Positions 37,590-48,603 of a stretch of 61,757 nucleotides of DNA are shown in pieces. The stretch's first letter is position 1; each line of letters begins with the position of its first letter. This DNA comes from Paramoeba atlantica. Its lineage: Eukaryota > Discosea. Position numbers and translations under genes: made by a program. The notes beneath the pieces were generated by a model. It worked only from the letters and a program-made list of their open reading frames with translations. It had not been told where the DNA came from and made no database searches. The stretch spans positions 1 through 61,757 of the forward strand of contig CDRNVI010000181.1 of NCBI GenBank assembly GCA_977017575.1, read 5' to 3'.

Positions 37590-39186
37590 TGCACCCCTAT
37601 CCTCAATGAGTCGATGGAGCTTTTCTTGAAAACCCTTCTGCCCAAAACCAACTACCTTTCCCACTGTCTCCCCATCTCACACCATGGTTTTGAACATTTC
37701 TCGACCAAAATCACAGGCTTCTGCAAGTGAATCAACTTCACTCCTCCAAGGACCAGCATGACATGTATGAGGTTGAACTAAATCAAAGGGAGGAGGGGGT
37801 TTCCGCTTCAGTCAAAGACATCATGCATGCAGCCTATTTGGGCTCCTGGATCTCAGTGTACAAAGCATGCGATGCCTTTCGACCAGAACTCTTCCCTCTC
37901 TTTCAAAGCCTCTGGGAGCGTGATTCCCTTGAGAAACAAGTGGTCTCCAATGTGTATGTTAAGTTTAAAACCAAAGTTGACACTGAGTGGAAGATCGCAG
38001 AAACAGAGAACCTATCTTTTCACCAACTCCTCACCAGGCTTGCCCATCCACCCCCAGAATCCTACTCAGCAGCTCTCAAGTATCAGAAGAAGCTCTCCAG
38101 CTATCAGTTTCAGGAAAACAGAAAAAAGATAATTCAAAATAATGATTTTCTTCCACTGCAAGCTGCACTCCAAGAGAATGAAGCTGGCCCAATTTCTCAT
38201 GCATGGATGACAGTCTACCCAAATTCTGAGGGAGAGGATACTCACTACAGTAGGCCAGACTTTTTGAATGCTGAGGAATATTGCTTCACTTATCGACACC
38301 GCTTTGACATTACAGATCCCACCCTCTCGTCTCTCTCAAGCCAAGGCACTGTCACTTGCAAGGCCTGCTCCAATCCTGTGATGAGTTCCCTCCACCTCTC
38401 TGACTGTGTGAAATTCAACCAAGGTATGAATGACAGGCATCATCATTTTGTGAAACAGCTTCTGCAAATTTCCAAATTTGCACAGTTTAATGTGCTTCCA
38501 GACGGCCATTTCCCTCCCATTGATCATCACAACAAGAAGCCAGACCTGACTCTCAAACATTGGCAAGGTGGGAGACACTTGTGTCTGGATGCTACAGTCA
38601 TTTCAGCTCAAGGCAGGAATGCAACATCCACATTTCAAGGTATGACAACAGGTACATCAAATCAACAAAACCCCAGGAATCCACTTGAAATTCCACACAT
38701 GGCAAGAATCTGAAAGCTGAATGAATATCTACCAGAACACCCACACATCGAAATGTTGAATGCAGGAAGAGATAATGAAGAAGTGAGGACCCTTAAAGAA
38801 ATTAAATTGTCCAACTCTTCAGGTGTGGAAGTTCTCTTTCTTCCTATGTCAACTTCATCAGGTGGTGCGGTCTCATCAGATGTAACAAGCTTCCTGAAGT
38901 GCATTGCATCTGAGGTTTTGCAGGGAGGTATAATATTAGATCAAGATCCCTATCGAGCCTTCTTGCGAAACACAATAGCATGGCGAGAAACATGAGATCC
39001 ATCCAGCAAGGTCTCCACATTTCTTCACCTTCTCTTGACAATCTGCCACAACAGACTCTGCACTCTAGGGAGCAGAGTCTCTAAGTGCTCCTCTCTAAAA
39101 ACTTTCAAAATGTTTTATCTTCCCCTTTTCCCCTTTGTCCACAATTGAAATAAATTAGAAAATTAAATAAAAATAATAAAAATAAT
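37590..39186 (+). mobile_element. 3' fragment of a non-LTR retroelement
   Basis: Plus-strand copy related to the element at 14.4-19.0 kb. It covers only the C-terminal region and ends in an AATAAAA-rich tail (39147-39186). The flanks repeat almost exactly: AAAAAATAAAATAAAAAA(A)CATCA at about 37565-37589 and 39187-39209, consistent with a target duplication. It sits between two LRR exons, so it probably inserted into that gene. Confidence 0.7.
37727..38995 (+). pseudogene. C-terminal domain of non-LTR element protein, in-frame TGA
   Basis: One frame runs from before 37727 to 38995, interrupted only by TGA 38711-38713 (after PHMARI). It aligns with the other copy through AYLGSWISV, LLTRL, ENEAGP, AWMTVYP, FLNAEEY, SSLHLSDC, KPDLTLKHWQGG and, past the TGA, EVLFLPMSTSSGG, so homology continues on both sides of the TGA. 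At that codon the other copy has ATG (ARI-M-K). A C-x2-C...H-x4-C arrangement around CKAC and HLSDC suggests metal binding. Second TGA at 38993-38995 may be the true end. The RT is missing, so the copy cannot be autonomous. Confidence 0.65.
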
Positions 39187-39205
39187 AAAAAATAAAATAA
39201 AAAAC

Positions 39206-39276
39206 ATCAAGTCAAATTGGAGAGTTGTCCAAATTCAGTTGGCAAAGTCCCCGTGAATTTATTAGAAACAATGTCT
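39206..39276 (-). CDS. LRR micro-exon
   Basis: Minus-strand island with acceptor ATTATTAG and donor GTTTTTTATT. Reads SNKFTGTLPTEFGQLSNLT, a clear 24-residue plant-type LRR (LxxNxFxGxLPxEFGQLxNL). 71 nt, one short of a full repeat, and ends in T-TGA-T. Confidence 0.5.
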
Positions 39277-39518
39277 CTAATAATATGATGAAAGGGAGAG
39301 AAAGAAAGAGAGGAGAGAGAGAGGAGAGAGAGAGAAGAAAAAGAGAAAGAGAGAAAAGTGAGAGAGAAAAGAGAGAGAAAGAAGGAAAAGAAAAAAATCA
39401 TCAGAACAGAATAATTTATTCAAAAAATAATCAAGAAAAAAAAAGAAAAAAAAGAAAAAAAGAAAAAAAGAAAAAAAGAAAGAAAAAGAAAAAAGAAAAA
39501 AAAAAGAAAAAGAAAAAC

Positions 39519-39590
39519 ATTTGAAGAAGATCAGAGAGTTGTGCAAATTCAACAGGCATTGCCCCTGAAAAGAAATTCCCTTCCAGTGAT
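39519..39590 (-). CDS. LRR micro-exon, exactly one repeat
   Basis: Acceptor TTTTATCAG, donor GTTTTTC. The 72 nt encode exactly one 24-residue repeat, SLEGNFFSGAMPVEFAQLSD plus LLQ, and begin and end at the same codon phase, so adjacent repeats would join in frame. Pyrimidine tracts flank it on the sense strand. Confidence 0.55.
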
Positions 39591-39783
39591 CTGATAAAAT
39601 CAAAATAATTTTCAATAAAAATGAAAGAAATGAAAAGAAAAAAAAAAAGAAAGAAAAAGAAAAAGAAAAAAGATAAAAAAGAAAAAGAAAAAAGATAAAA
39701 AAGAAAAAAAGAAAAAAAAAAAAAGAAAAAGAAAAAGAAAAAGAAAAAGAAAAAAAAAGAAAAAAGAAAAAAGAAAAAATTAC

Positions 39784-39847
39784 AAATCAGTTAGTTTTGA
39801 AATTTTGTCCAAGATTTTTTTCTCCCTTCAGTCGATTGGCTCCAAAC
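39784..39847 (-). CDS. degenerate LRR-like micro-exon
   Basis: Island between acceptor CCAAAAG and donor GTAATTTTTTC. Reads FGANRLKGEKNLGQNF then a TGA. Only the N-x-L-x-G core matches an LRR. Confidence 0.3.
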
Positions 39848-40011
39848 CTTTTGGAAAAGAAAGAAAGAAAAGAGAAGAAAAGAAAAGAAAAGAGAAGAAA
39901 AGAGAAGAGAAGAGAAGAAAAAAGAAGAGAAGAGAAGAGAAGAGAAGAAAGAAAAGGAAAAAAAAAAAGAAAGAAAAGAAAGAAAAGGAAAAGAAATAAA
40001 ATAAAAATAAA

Positions 40012-40044
<33 letters not shown>

Positions 40045-40067
40045 AAAAAATAAAAAATAAAAAAAAC

Positions 40068-40135
40068 ATGATTTGGACATGAAGATTTTCAATTTCTAAT
40101 GGAACAGCCCTCTCAAAGTATTGTCAGAAAGATCT
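40068..40135 (-). CDS. degenerate LRR micro-exon
   Basis: Acceptor TTTCTAG, donor GTTTTTT. First half reads RDLSDNTLRG and second half, one frame away, VPLEIENLHVQI, together an LRR with a frame change. 68 nt. Confidence 0.4.
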
Positions 40136-40139
40136 CTAG

Positions 40140-41360
40140 AAAGAGAAGAGAGAAGAGAGAGGGAGAGAGGGAGAGAAAAGGGGAGAGAGAAAGAGAGAGA
40201 AGAATGAAAAAGTTACAAGAAAAAGAAAAGAAAAAAAAGAAAAAGAAAAAAGAAAAAAGAAAAAGAAAAAAGAAAAAAGAAAAGAAAAAGAAAAAAGAAA
40301 AAAGAAAAGAAAAAGAAACAAATAAAACAAGAGAAGAAAGGAGATAGTTGTTTGCCAAAAGCCTTTTTTAACAAATAATAGAAAGAGAGAAAGAGAGAAG
40401 AGAGAGAAAGAAAAAGCAGAAGAGAAAGAGAAGAGGAGAGAAGAGAGAGAGGAGAGAAGGAGAGAATGAGAAAGAGAGAGAAGAAGAAGAAGAGAAGCAA
40501 AAAAACAGAGGTTGTGTGTTGCTCACCCTCCTCTCCCATTCTCTCTCCCCCCCCCCAAGAACCCCCCCCTCTTGCTCTTCCATTTTTTGTTTTCCATTGT
40601 GATTGTGGGTATTTTGTAATTTTTTTTCATACTCTCTGGGTTCAAATTTTCAGATTCACATCCAGAGAGGATGAAAAATCCAAATGAAAAAAACACAAAA
40701 ACATTGTCCTCCCAGATGAAATCTTCCAATCTCACGAACAAAAAGGAAAGAAAAGAGAGGAACCAAAAAAAGAATTACCCTCAAGAGAGGGAAAAGACAA
40801 AGGGGGAAAACAGCAGTGAGAAAAAAAGAAAACAAAAACAAGAAAAAAAAAAGGGAAAGACAAAAAGAAAGAAAAGAAAAAAGGAGAAAAAAAACAGATG
40901 GAGAAAAAAGAAAAAAAGAAAACCCAAGAAAAGAAAGAAAAAAAAGGAAAACTCAAAAAAAACAAAAAAGGGAGAAAAAGGAAAAGAGAAGAGAAGGAGG
41001 AAAAAACCTCTTTTCTTGATCAGCCAGAACGCTCCTCTCCCCTCTCCCTCAAAACATCCCCCCCCCCACCCCTCCTCAAAAAATTATCATCCTAAAATTA
41101 TGGTCATGATATTTGTGGTTGATCCTATCACCATCCCTTTTAACCCCCCCCCTCTCCTCCTTTTACTCCCTCTCCCCCCATCACCCACCCCACAGAAAAA
41201 GGCAGTTGTTCAAGTCAGTTTGGAAGCTCCCTCAATGGAGGTCACATTGAGTGGAAAAGAGAATGAAAGAAAGGAAAAAAAGAGAGGGAGGGGGAACTGA
41301 AGAGGTCGGAAGAAGAAAACTGAAGAGGGTGAAGAGGAGAGAAAAAGAGGAAGAAAAAAC
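40140..41360. repeat. purine-rich tracts
   Basis: AG-rich DNA with a mixed segment at 40500-40690 that includes hairpin copy 4 and a C-rich segment at 41030-41180. Lys/Glu-rich and Phe/Ser-rich frames are not supported as genes. Confidence 0.7.
40628..40673. repeat. dispersed hairpin motif, copy 4
   Basis: Arms ATACTCTCTGGGT and ATCCAGAGAGGAT around TCAAATTTTCAGATTCAC; the reverse complement of the loop resembles copies 1 and 3. Confidence 0.65.
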
Positions 41361-42460
41361 GAAAAAAAAAAAAACCAATTATCAAGCTGACAAAGAGCAT
41401 CTTTTCGCCCTTTCTCTTTCCTGAAAAATTAAGGGATCTAAATCAGCGGCTCAACCGCTTTTTTTTTGTTTTGGGAAAAGGAGGAAGAGAGAAGAGAGAG
41501 AAAGAAAGAGAGACTTTGTTCGGTAAAAGTTTGTGTTTGGGTTGTTGAATTCAAGGGATCTCCTCTTTTTCCTTTGGTTTTTTTTTTGACTTTTCATGGT
41601 TTGTTTCTTTTGTTTCTTTTGTTTCTTTTGTTTCTTTTGTTTCTTTTGTTTTTCTTTCTTTCTCCTTTCCTTTTTTTTTGTCTTTTTGGGATTTTTGTCT
41701 CAACCTTCCAAAGATTGTTCTGAGGTTTTCTTTCTTTTTTTGTCATTTCAAACTTTTCAAACTGCTGTTTTTAAATTTTTCCTCTTTTTGAATGTATTTT
41801 GGTGACCCCCCAAAAAATCATATTTGAAGTGGAGGAGGGAGAATGAATACATAGAAAGAGAAAAGAGAGAGAGAGGCGGGGAAAAAAAAAGAAGGATTGT
41901 TGCCTTTTCAAAAAGTAATTGCTAGATTCAATAAAAATCAATTTATTCAAATTTTAAAGAGCAAGTGAGTGGGTGATGTTCCTGCCCCCCCCACTCCTCT
42001 TTTTTTGTTGTTTAAAATCAAATTGTTTTGTTGAGAGAAATAAGAATGAAAATTTTATTTGTGACCCCACAGAGTGGCAGAAAGAACACACTGCTTTTGA
42101 AGTGTTTCAGTGAATCAACTCACAAAACAAAGATTTATTTTTGAGAGAGTGAGTTGGTGTTTGCATTTTCGTTTTGGCTCTCACTCTCCCCTTCAAAATT
42201 GTGAGAATGGATGTTTACCCACTCTTGTTTCAATGCGAACGAAAACAAGTTGCAATTGGACCCATTCAAAATGCGACGGGTGTTTTTGGAGCTTTGCAGA
42301 ATGCAAATTTGAAAAAGGATGTGTTTCCACACAAAAAAAAATGGAAAAAATTTTTGCGATTTTCAGTTTGCAAACTTGTTTTTTGGCGTTTACAACTCAT
42401 CTAATTAAAGGGGTCTCCGTATCTCAATATTCATCAATCTTGACATCTCCATGACCACCA
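41361..42460. other. spacer
   Basis: Includes a (TTTTGTTTC)n run at 41600-41650 and T-rich DNA. Short frames on both strands around 42110-42400 have no recognisable features. Confidence 0.5.
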
Positions 42461-42465
42461 AAACG

Positions 42466-43877
42466 TTTAGCGTATTCAAAGCCTGTGCCTAGTTTCTCCT
42501 TGTTGAGCACCTCAGCCACATTTGAACATTGTATTGAGAGCCTGCATCAATTCATGAAGGACAGAAGCCTTCGCCTTCTTCTCAATTGGTCTCTTGCTCA
42601 CATGGGCTTGGTAAACTTGATCAGGGATTCTCAATGCTTCAACTCCAGGGAGGCTCATGGAGGTCCTGACAGACTTGAAGTTGGCTGAGATGTAGTCAAT
42701 TTGCTGATCACCACTGGAAATTTCCCATCAATTCAGGAACTCCTCCTGCTTCTTCTCCTTTGTGTCCTTCTCCAGCATCTGCCATATGTGGTCCAAATTT
42801 TATGAATTGGTGAATGGAAAAAATGAAAGTGATTTGGTTGTTGTGATGGTTGATAATTCAGTGAACTTCTTTTCGAAATTGATAACTTTCTCAAAGCCAC
42901 AATCTTGGTGAACAAACTCTTTTGGTGAAACAGCCAATAAAAACACCTTTTTTATGACTTACCATGCTTTGGACAAGTCTGCAATAAGTTTCCAGTGTTC
43001 TCCTCCAGGGATTTTCTCTCCAAAAGGCAGGTGAATCCTCTTCTCCTGCATGTATTTTGCCATATTTAGCCATTGACATTGGCGACTTGTGTGGTCTGTA
43101 TTCCCACAAAGTAGGCATCTTTGGGTTCCATGCACTTTTTTGTGGATGGGTACTTCAAATTGTAGTCTGATGTGTTCCTTGAGTGTTGCAACCTTGGCTG
43201 TCAATTGTTTTTGTTGAAGATGGAGTATCATATCTTCTCTGCTCACCATTACATGATTTTGAACCTGCAAGAAATGAAAAAGAAAGTGGATGAAGTATTG
43301 TTTTTTGCTTGTGTTTTTATTGACTTGTACTTTTCACTGAACTGATGAATTTCATAACTTTTCTCAATGTTGATAATCGAAAACAAGCCAATAAAAACAC
43401 CTTTATTCCTTATCATGCTTTTGTTGTGTCCCACACAAAGTAAACAGAGAGATACCAAAACGCTTGATCAATTCCTCAAAATCACCCAAGGCAAACCCTC
43501 CAACACGAAAAAAAAGGTCTTGTTCAACCCTTCAGGGAAGGAGTATCAATTCCCCAATATTGGATCATTTTCTTTGCTTCTTCAGAAGTTAGAGGAGTCA
43601 CAACAGAAACTGTCCTTTTTGCTGGATCTTTTTGTAATTTTGTTCTTTTTGCTGATTGAGCTTGCTGTGCGGTTTTGAATGCAAGATTGTTGAACAAATT
43701 GATCAATTGTTTTTGTGAATCATAAACCTTCTCCATAATTTGTTTTGTGATGTTATTGCACAAATTTTTGAGAGACTGGTCCTTGTAATTGTTTCTGTTG
43801 TCTTTTTGAACATTGAATGCAAACTTTGACATTATCAAGCAAATTTCTGTGTCTCTTGCAGTTTCAACCTGAAACAC
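42466..43877 (-). CDS. zinc-knuckle gene, at least three exons
   Basis: Exon 1 lies at about 43420-43877: an Asn/Gln/Lys-rich helical region, then KRTVSVVTPLTSEEAKK and IQYWGIDTPSLKG, where GGT-TGA must be passed with a +1 change to reach EQDLFFRVGGFALGDFEELI. Exon 2 (42963-43264) is bounded by TTGCAG and GTAAGT and contains a CCHC knuckle, CLLCGNTDHTSRQC. Exon 3 (from ATGGCAG near 42780) reads EKDTKEKKQEEFLN-TGA-WEISSGDQQIDYISANF, then PGVEALRIPDQVYQAHV, and after a +1 change near GGC-TGA, EVLNKEKLGTGFEYAKRF. CCHC knuckles bind RNA or DNA. The two introns share sequence. A paralogue lies upstream at 44.2-44.8 kb. No family is named with confidence. Confidence 0.45.
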
Positions 43878-44163
43878 AAAGCTTGATTCTTCTGGAGAAA
43901 CTTTTCAAATGTGTGTCAATGGCATTCTTCTGTTTTTTGGGGGTGGCTTGAGGGTGAGTTTTCTTGATTTTGTCTTTAATTTCTTGGGAATTCATGGCTA
44001 TTATTGGTTCAAAAAAGTGAAACAAGAAATTTGTTGAGTGGCTCTCTTGCTTTACTGGCAGAATTTGGTTGGATATTCTGTGTTTCCAGGTTCCATTATT
44101 GGGTGTTGGGTTGCCCTACACCTTGGGCATTCCCTCAAAATATCCCCATCAGGACCAGAATTT

Positions 44164-44530
44164 TCAGAGGGTGTTGTTTGTGGAGGATGAGAGGAGACTG
44201 GACGAGGATATGAAATTGGAAGAGGAAGGTGAGGGGAGTTTGATGGACAAAGTGATGAGACCAGAGGAGAAGTTCCTGGAGGATGAGGAGAAGAAACCAG
44301 AGGATAAGAGGAGAAGATACTGGAGGGTGAGGGGTTGTGAGAAATATAATGTGTGTGATTTCAGATCAGCAGGGGATTCTGTGCCCCAGCAGTCCATTAT
44401 TGCATTGGCCTCCTCAGAAGAAGAGGGAGTCACATTAATTGTTCTCTTTTCCAGATCTTGCTACAGTTTCTGATGTTGTGCATATTTTGCAAGCCAAGCA
44501 TTCAAAAAAAAAGTGAGGTCAAGATCGAAA
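44164..44530 (-). CDS. paralogue of zinc-knuckle gene exon 1, in-frame TAG
   Basis: The frame reads FDLDLTFFLNAWLAKYAQHQ, KL-TAG-QDLEKRTINVTP and SSSEEANAIMDCWGTESP. The neighbouring gene has TKLQKDPAKRTVSVVTP and LTSEEAKKMIQYWGIDTP, so the TAG at 44461-44463 aligns with a glutamine. A Ser/Leu-rich tail follows to 44164. It is either a decayed duplicate or a second case of a stop codon at a Gln/Arg position. Confidence 0.4.
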
Positions 44531-45330
44531 TTTGTTTTCCTTGGTTGGTGATGAAAGATTTCTTCCTCAATTTGTTTTGCAACTGAATTCCAAATTATTT
44601 TGAGTGAACCATCTTTAAATTCTTCACTATTCTCTTTCTACACTTCAAAAGCAAAAAGTTTTAACAAATTTTTTCTTCTGTGATTGTTGCTGGATTGTAC
44701 TTGAATTTTTTTTCTCACTCAGTGTTCAACCATCAAAGGACAGTCTGCCAAATAGCTTTGTTTGCTTTTTTTTGTATTTTCTGGAATTTCGCTCTGAAAA
44801 TAAGAGGGGTGTGTTTTTCGAAAAATTGGATGTTATGAAATGAAAACATCTCCAAATGACCATCCAACCCCTATGAGGAACTCTGTAAAATCTAAAGAAA
44901 AGCTCAAAGTGATCCTGTCAGGTTGTGAGAGTGTTTCGACTCTCGAAGGTGCTTCTCAATTTGGTGTTGTTTTGTTGTTTCCTCTGTGTTTGCCTGATTC
45001 AGGAGCGTTTTGTTTTGCCCAAATTTGTGTTTCATCACGAATTTGGTTTGTATTGCTTTTGTTGTGCTTTGAGCAGAAGTTGTAGAAATCATAGTAAACT
45101 TAGGAGATTTAAACTGATCCGTTTCTTTGTTCTGTTTATATCAGTAGTAGAGATGCGCCACTCTGTACTGATCCTCAAGCAAGCAGATGAGTTCAAGGAA
45201 CTGAAGGAAAACAAGAGAATTTTGAAGGAGTTGGGGGGGGGGGTAGAGGAAAAAAAGAAAGAAAAAAAACTCCACCTGGAGGGAGGGTTCAAACCACCAC
45301 CAAAAAAAAAATCAAAAGACAAAAAAAAAG
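44531..45330. other. spacer
   Basis: AT-rich mixed sequence, G run at 45233-45242. No gene is supported; it may contain upstream exons of the paralogue. Confidence 0.4.
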
Positions 45331-45403
45331 TGCTCCCAGTGAGGATCAAACTCACGACCTTCAGATTATGAGACTGACGCTCTACTGACTGAGCCACGGA
45401 AGC
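45331..45403 (-). tRNA. tRNA-Met (CAT)
   Basis: 73-nt cloverleaf: acceptor GCTTCCG with TGGGAGC, D arm GCTC/AGC, anticodon loop CTCATAA, T arm GTGAG-TTTGATC-CTCAC. Loop sequence and T54-T55 indicate the elongator type rather than initiator. A T run follows on the transcribed strand. Confidence 0.92.
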
Positions 45404-45929
45404 CAATGTCAATGTTCAAACTCTGTTTTTTTGTGTAGTCATCAAACTCAGAAAAGTGTCATATCATCACTGGTTTCTATGATTGACCTATGTGCTTTTA
45501 ACACAGGCTCTTGAAACAAAATGCTCCTCAACACTCTTAAATTGCAACAATTCCTGAAGTGGTTTTGCCTGATGATGATAGGACTGTGAACCACCTTTGA
45601 GCCATAATCTTTAGTAAAGGAATGGAGCTGTAATTTTGAAGATCCAACAACAAGATAATGACTGGGCAAGGGGAAACCATTACAAAATGCCATCCCTGAG
45701 CACAACCCGTGCAATGCTCTACACACTAAAGATAAAAAAATAAAAAATATAAAGTTATTTTAGCTTCAAAACTGAACAAAAATTAAAGAAGGAACAAAGT
45801 GATGGAGAAAAGACCAACAAAAAAGAAAAGACGAACAAAATGATGGAGAAAAAGACAAACAAAAAAGAAAAGACAAACATGAAAGGACAGAGAAAGAAAA
45901 AAGAAAAGAAAAGAAGAAAAAAAGAAAGT

Positions 45930-46002
45930 AGGCTCCAATGGGAATCGAACCCATGACCTCCACCTTACTAGGGTGGCGCTCTGCCAGCTAAGCTATGGCA
46001 GC
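45930..46002 (-). tRNA. tRNA-Thr (AGT) with mismatched acceptor stem
   Basis: Anticodon stem-loop CCACC-CTAGTAA-GGTGG and T arm ATGGG-TTCGATT-CCCAT are perfect. The acceptor strands GCTGCCA and TGGAGCC leave two mismatches (C2-C71 and G4-A69) and one T-G. It could be a pseudogene, or the transcript could be edited. Confidence 0.8.
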
Positions 46003-46387
46003 ATGTTTTCAGAAAAAGGAAAAAATAAAAAGAAAACACTTCTGGGAATTAGGCTCTGTTGCCCTGTATTTTGGGGGTGGGATCTGAGAATGGCTGTGTT
46101 TTTCTCCCCAAAAAAAATATCAATAAAAAAGAGACTCTGATAAAAAAGGGTGTTAAAAATATGAGTTTTTCCAAGCTTTTTCAAACAAGATATGAACATT
46201 CTGCTCTTGAACCCCTGCAAAAGATAAAGAAGAAGGAGAGAAGAGAAAGAAGAAAAAAAAATGATCTTGATACAATTTTTGAATCTCCATTTTGAAACAA
46301 ACAATCATACCAGAGATCAAGAGTTTGTTCAATTAAAAAGGGATGGCTATGAGCCAGGTGACCTCGAAGGGATTCTGAAAAAAAAAA

Positions 46388-46458
46388 TGCACCACCCGGG
46401 AATCGAACCCAGCCTGTCTGCTTGGAAGGCGGACATCCTGCCACTAGATTAGCAGCGC
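46388..46458 (-). tRNA. tRNA-Gly (TCC)
   Basis: 71-nt cloverleaf: acceptor GCGCTGC with GTGGTGC (including wobble pairs), anticodon loop CTTCCAA, T arm CTGGG-TTCGATT-CCCGG. A T run follows on the transcribed strand. Confidence 0.9.
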
Positions 46459-46552
46459 TTTTTTTTTTTTTTTTTTTTTTTGGTGACTGTTATCCACTTT
46501 TGTGAGAAAAACCTTACTGGAATTTTTCAATTATCTATTATTCAGATCCAAT

Positions 46553-46797
46553 AGGCTTAGTACCAACCCACTAAGCAGTCTTGATTGGCCAGGTGGGCAC
46601 CCTTTGCCACCAATTTTCCCTCTGAGAGTAGAAAACCAGCTTTAAAATTGCAGGAGGGTAGTGTGGGAGTTTCACCCACTAAAAAACTCACTATCTCCGA
46701 GTAGATAACCCTTTTTAGACTCCATTACCCCATCTAAAAAGGTGTGCTTGGGCAGTACCTGCCCTGCCATACCATTTCTAGCTTCGGCCCACCTGAA
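46553..46797. ncRNA. candidate structured RNA downstream of rDNA
   Basis: Island of higher GC in AT-rich DNA. A closing stem CAGGTGGGC (about 46591) with GCCCACCTG (about 46786) encloses further perfect hairpins: GTGGG-AGTTTCA-CCCAC, CCTTTTTAGA with TCTAAAAAGG, and GGGCAG-TAC-CTGCCC. GCTTAGT and ACTAAGC form another just outside. No match to an RNA class that I know; strand cannot be decided. Confidence 0.4.
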
Positions 46798-46799
46798 AT

Positions 46800-47911
46800 A
46801 TAAATATACTCCCATAAGAAATCCCCTCATAGGCACAAAGATGATTTAAATCTTAGTTAAAACACCTTCTTCATCTTACATTTTACTCTTTTCATCATTG
46901 TAAAGAATAATAAAAGAGGGTAGATCTTTTGTCACATTTGCTTATTCTTCATGATCATAAAGAGGAAAAACCTCCACCTAGAATTTAGAAGGAGGTTTTC
47001 TCAACTCACCAAATCTTTACATAGCACACATCTTTATCAGAGTTTATTGCTCATTATTCCTTTTTGGTTGAATGTTCTTTTTGAAAGGAAGAATTTATCT
47101 TTTTAGTGAAGACCTTAATAATATTTTGAAAAGGAGTGTAAAGGGATGCAGAAAAAGATGTTTTTCATTTAATAAAAAAAATCAATCCTTTATTTATTGA
47201 AAGAAAATAAAGACCAGTCTAATAAGACAATATGAATTCTTTAAAGATCTAAAATATTTGTTTTATTCATTGATTTCCATTCTTTTCTGATGAAATAAAA
47301 CAGTTTTGAAATATCCAACAAATCAACTTTGGAATTACACTGAGAAGAATAACTAATAAACTTCTTACAAAATAAAGGGTAAAGATTTCTCTTTATGGTT
47401 GTCTCTTAAATTATCAGGAGTCATTTTAGAGACACTCTTGAGCATCCTTCTTATTTCAAGAGCAGAATTGATTAACCTGGAGTTAATCATCAACATAAGA
47501 TGGTTGAATTAACATTTAGTGCACTAGAAAAAACTCTAGATTCATCTCTAGGCCCACGAAGAGGGAGATAATTCAAGGAGCTTTCAAGGAAAAAAAGCTT
47601 TCCCAAAAAGGAAATTCAGACACAGAGAAGATCCACAGCATAAGGTTTCCCCATCCAGATTCCACCCTAGAGTGAAAAAATAACCAAAAAAGAAAAAAGG
47701 GAGAGAATACAAATATAGGAAAACAACAAATAAAGATAGTCGGTTATACTCAACCCTCAAGTAAAATTTATTGAACGAAAAAAATGAGAGGGGAAGAAGA
47801 GAGGGGATGAGGGAGGGAGGGAGAGGGAAGTAAATATATCTGTTACCTCAAGTTAAAAATAAGTAAAAAAGAAAAAATAATAATAAATAGTATTATTTTT
47901 TAAAATAAAAA
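46800..47911. other. rDNA 3' spacer
   Basis: AT-rich sequence downstream of the 28S 3' end, with short purine tracts at 47790-47830. No gene is supported. Confidence 0.6.
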
Positions 47912-48468
47912 ACCAAATCGCTCGAACTAAAAGGGCTTAATCTCAGAGGATCGTAACAACAAGGTTACTCAACCTCTTACAATTCCCCGTTCGTATTTAA
48001 GTCGTCTACAAAGGATTTGTATTTTCCTGAATTATTTTGGAATTCTTTTCCAGGGTTCGTAGGATAAAAAAGCGATGACTCGAGCTTCTAAACCTGGCAA
48101 CCCCACACCACTATTCTAAAATTGAATAGAGTTTTTAAGGTATTGGATACTAAAAGGTAAAACACCAACACTTACTAATCCCGAAAGATTAATAAATAGA
48201 AAGTATTCTATGCTATGCATCTTCTAGTATCTATTGTTACTCATGTAAAATAACAGGAAAACGAAATAAATTTCATAGTTGTAAAGGGGTGTCATCGTTT
48301 AATTAGCAAGGATTCTGGCTTAGAGGCGTTCAGCCGTAATCCGACAGATGGTAGCTTCGCAGCACTGTTTGATCAAACAACTGCATTTACCAATTATCTG
48401 AACGAACGGTTCCTCTCGTACTGAGTTCGATTACTATCACAACAACAAAAAGAATGTAGTCAATTCAT

Positions 48469-48523
<55 letters not shown>

Positions 48524-48565
48524 ATTAGTGGGTGAACAATCCAACACTTGGCGAATTCTGCTTCG

Positions 48566-48603
<38 letters not shown>

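Noticed and set aside
45331..46458. A tRNA with anticodon TCA that could read UGA
   Set aside because: The three tRNAs found have anticodons CAT, AGT and TCC; none in this window could decode UGA.
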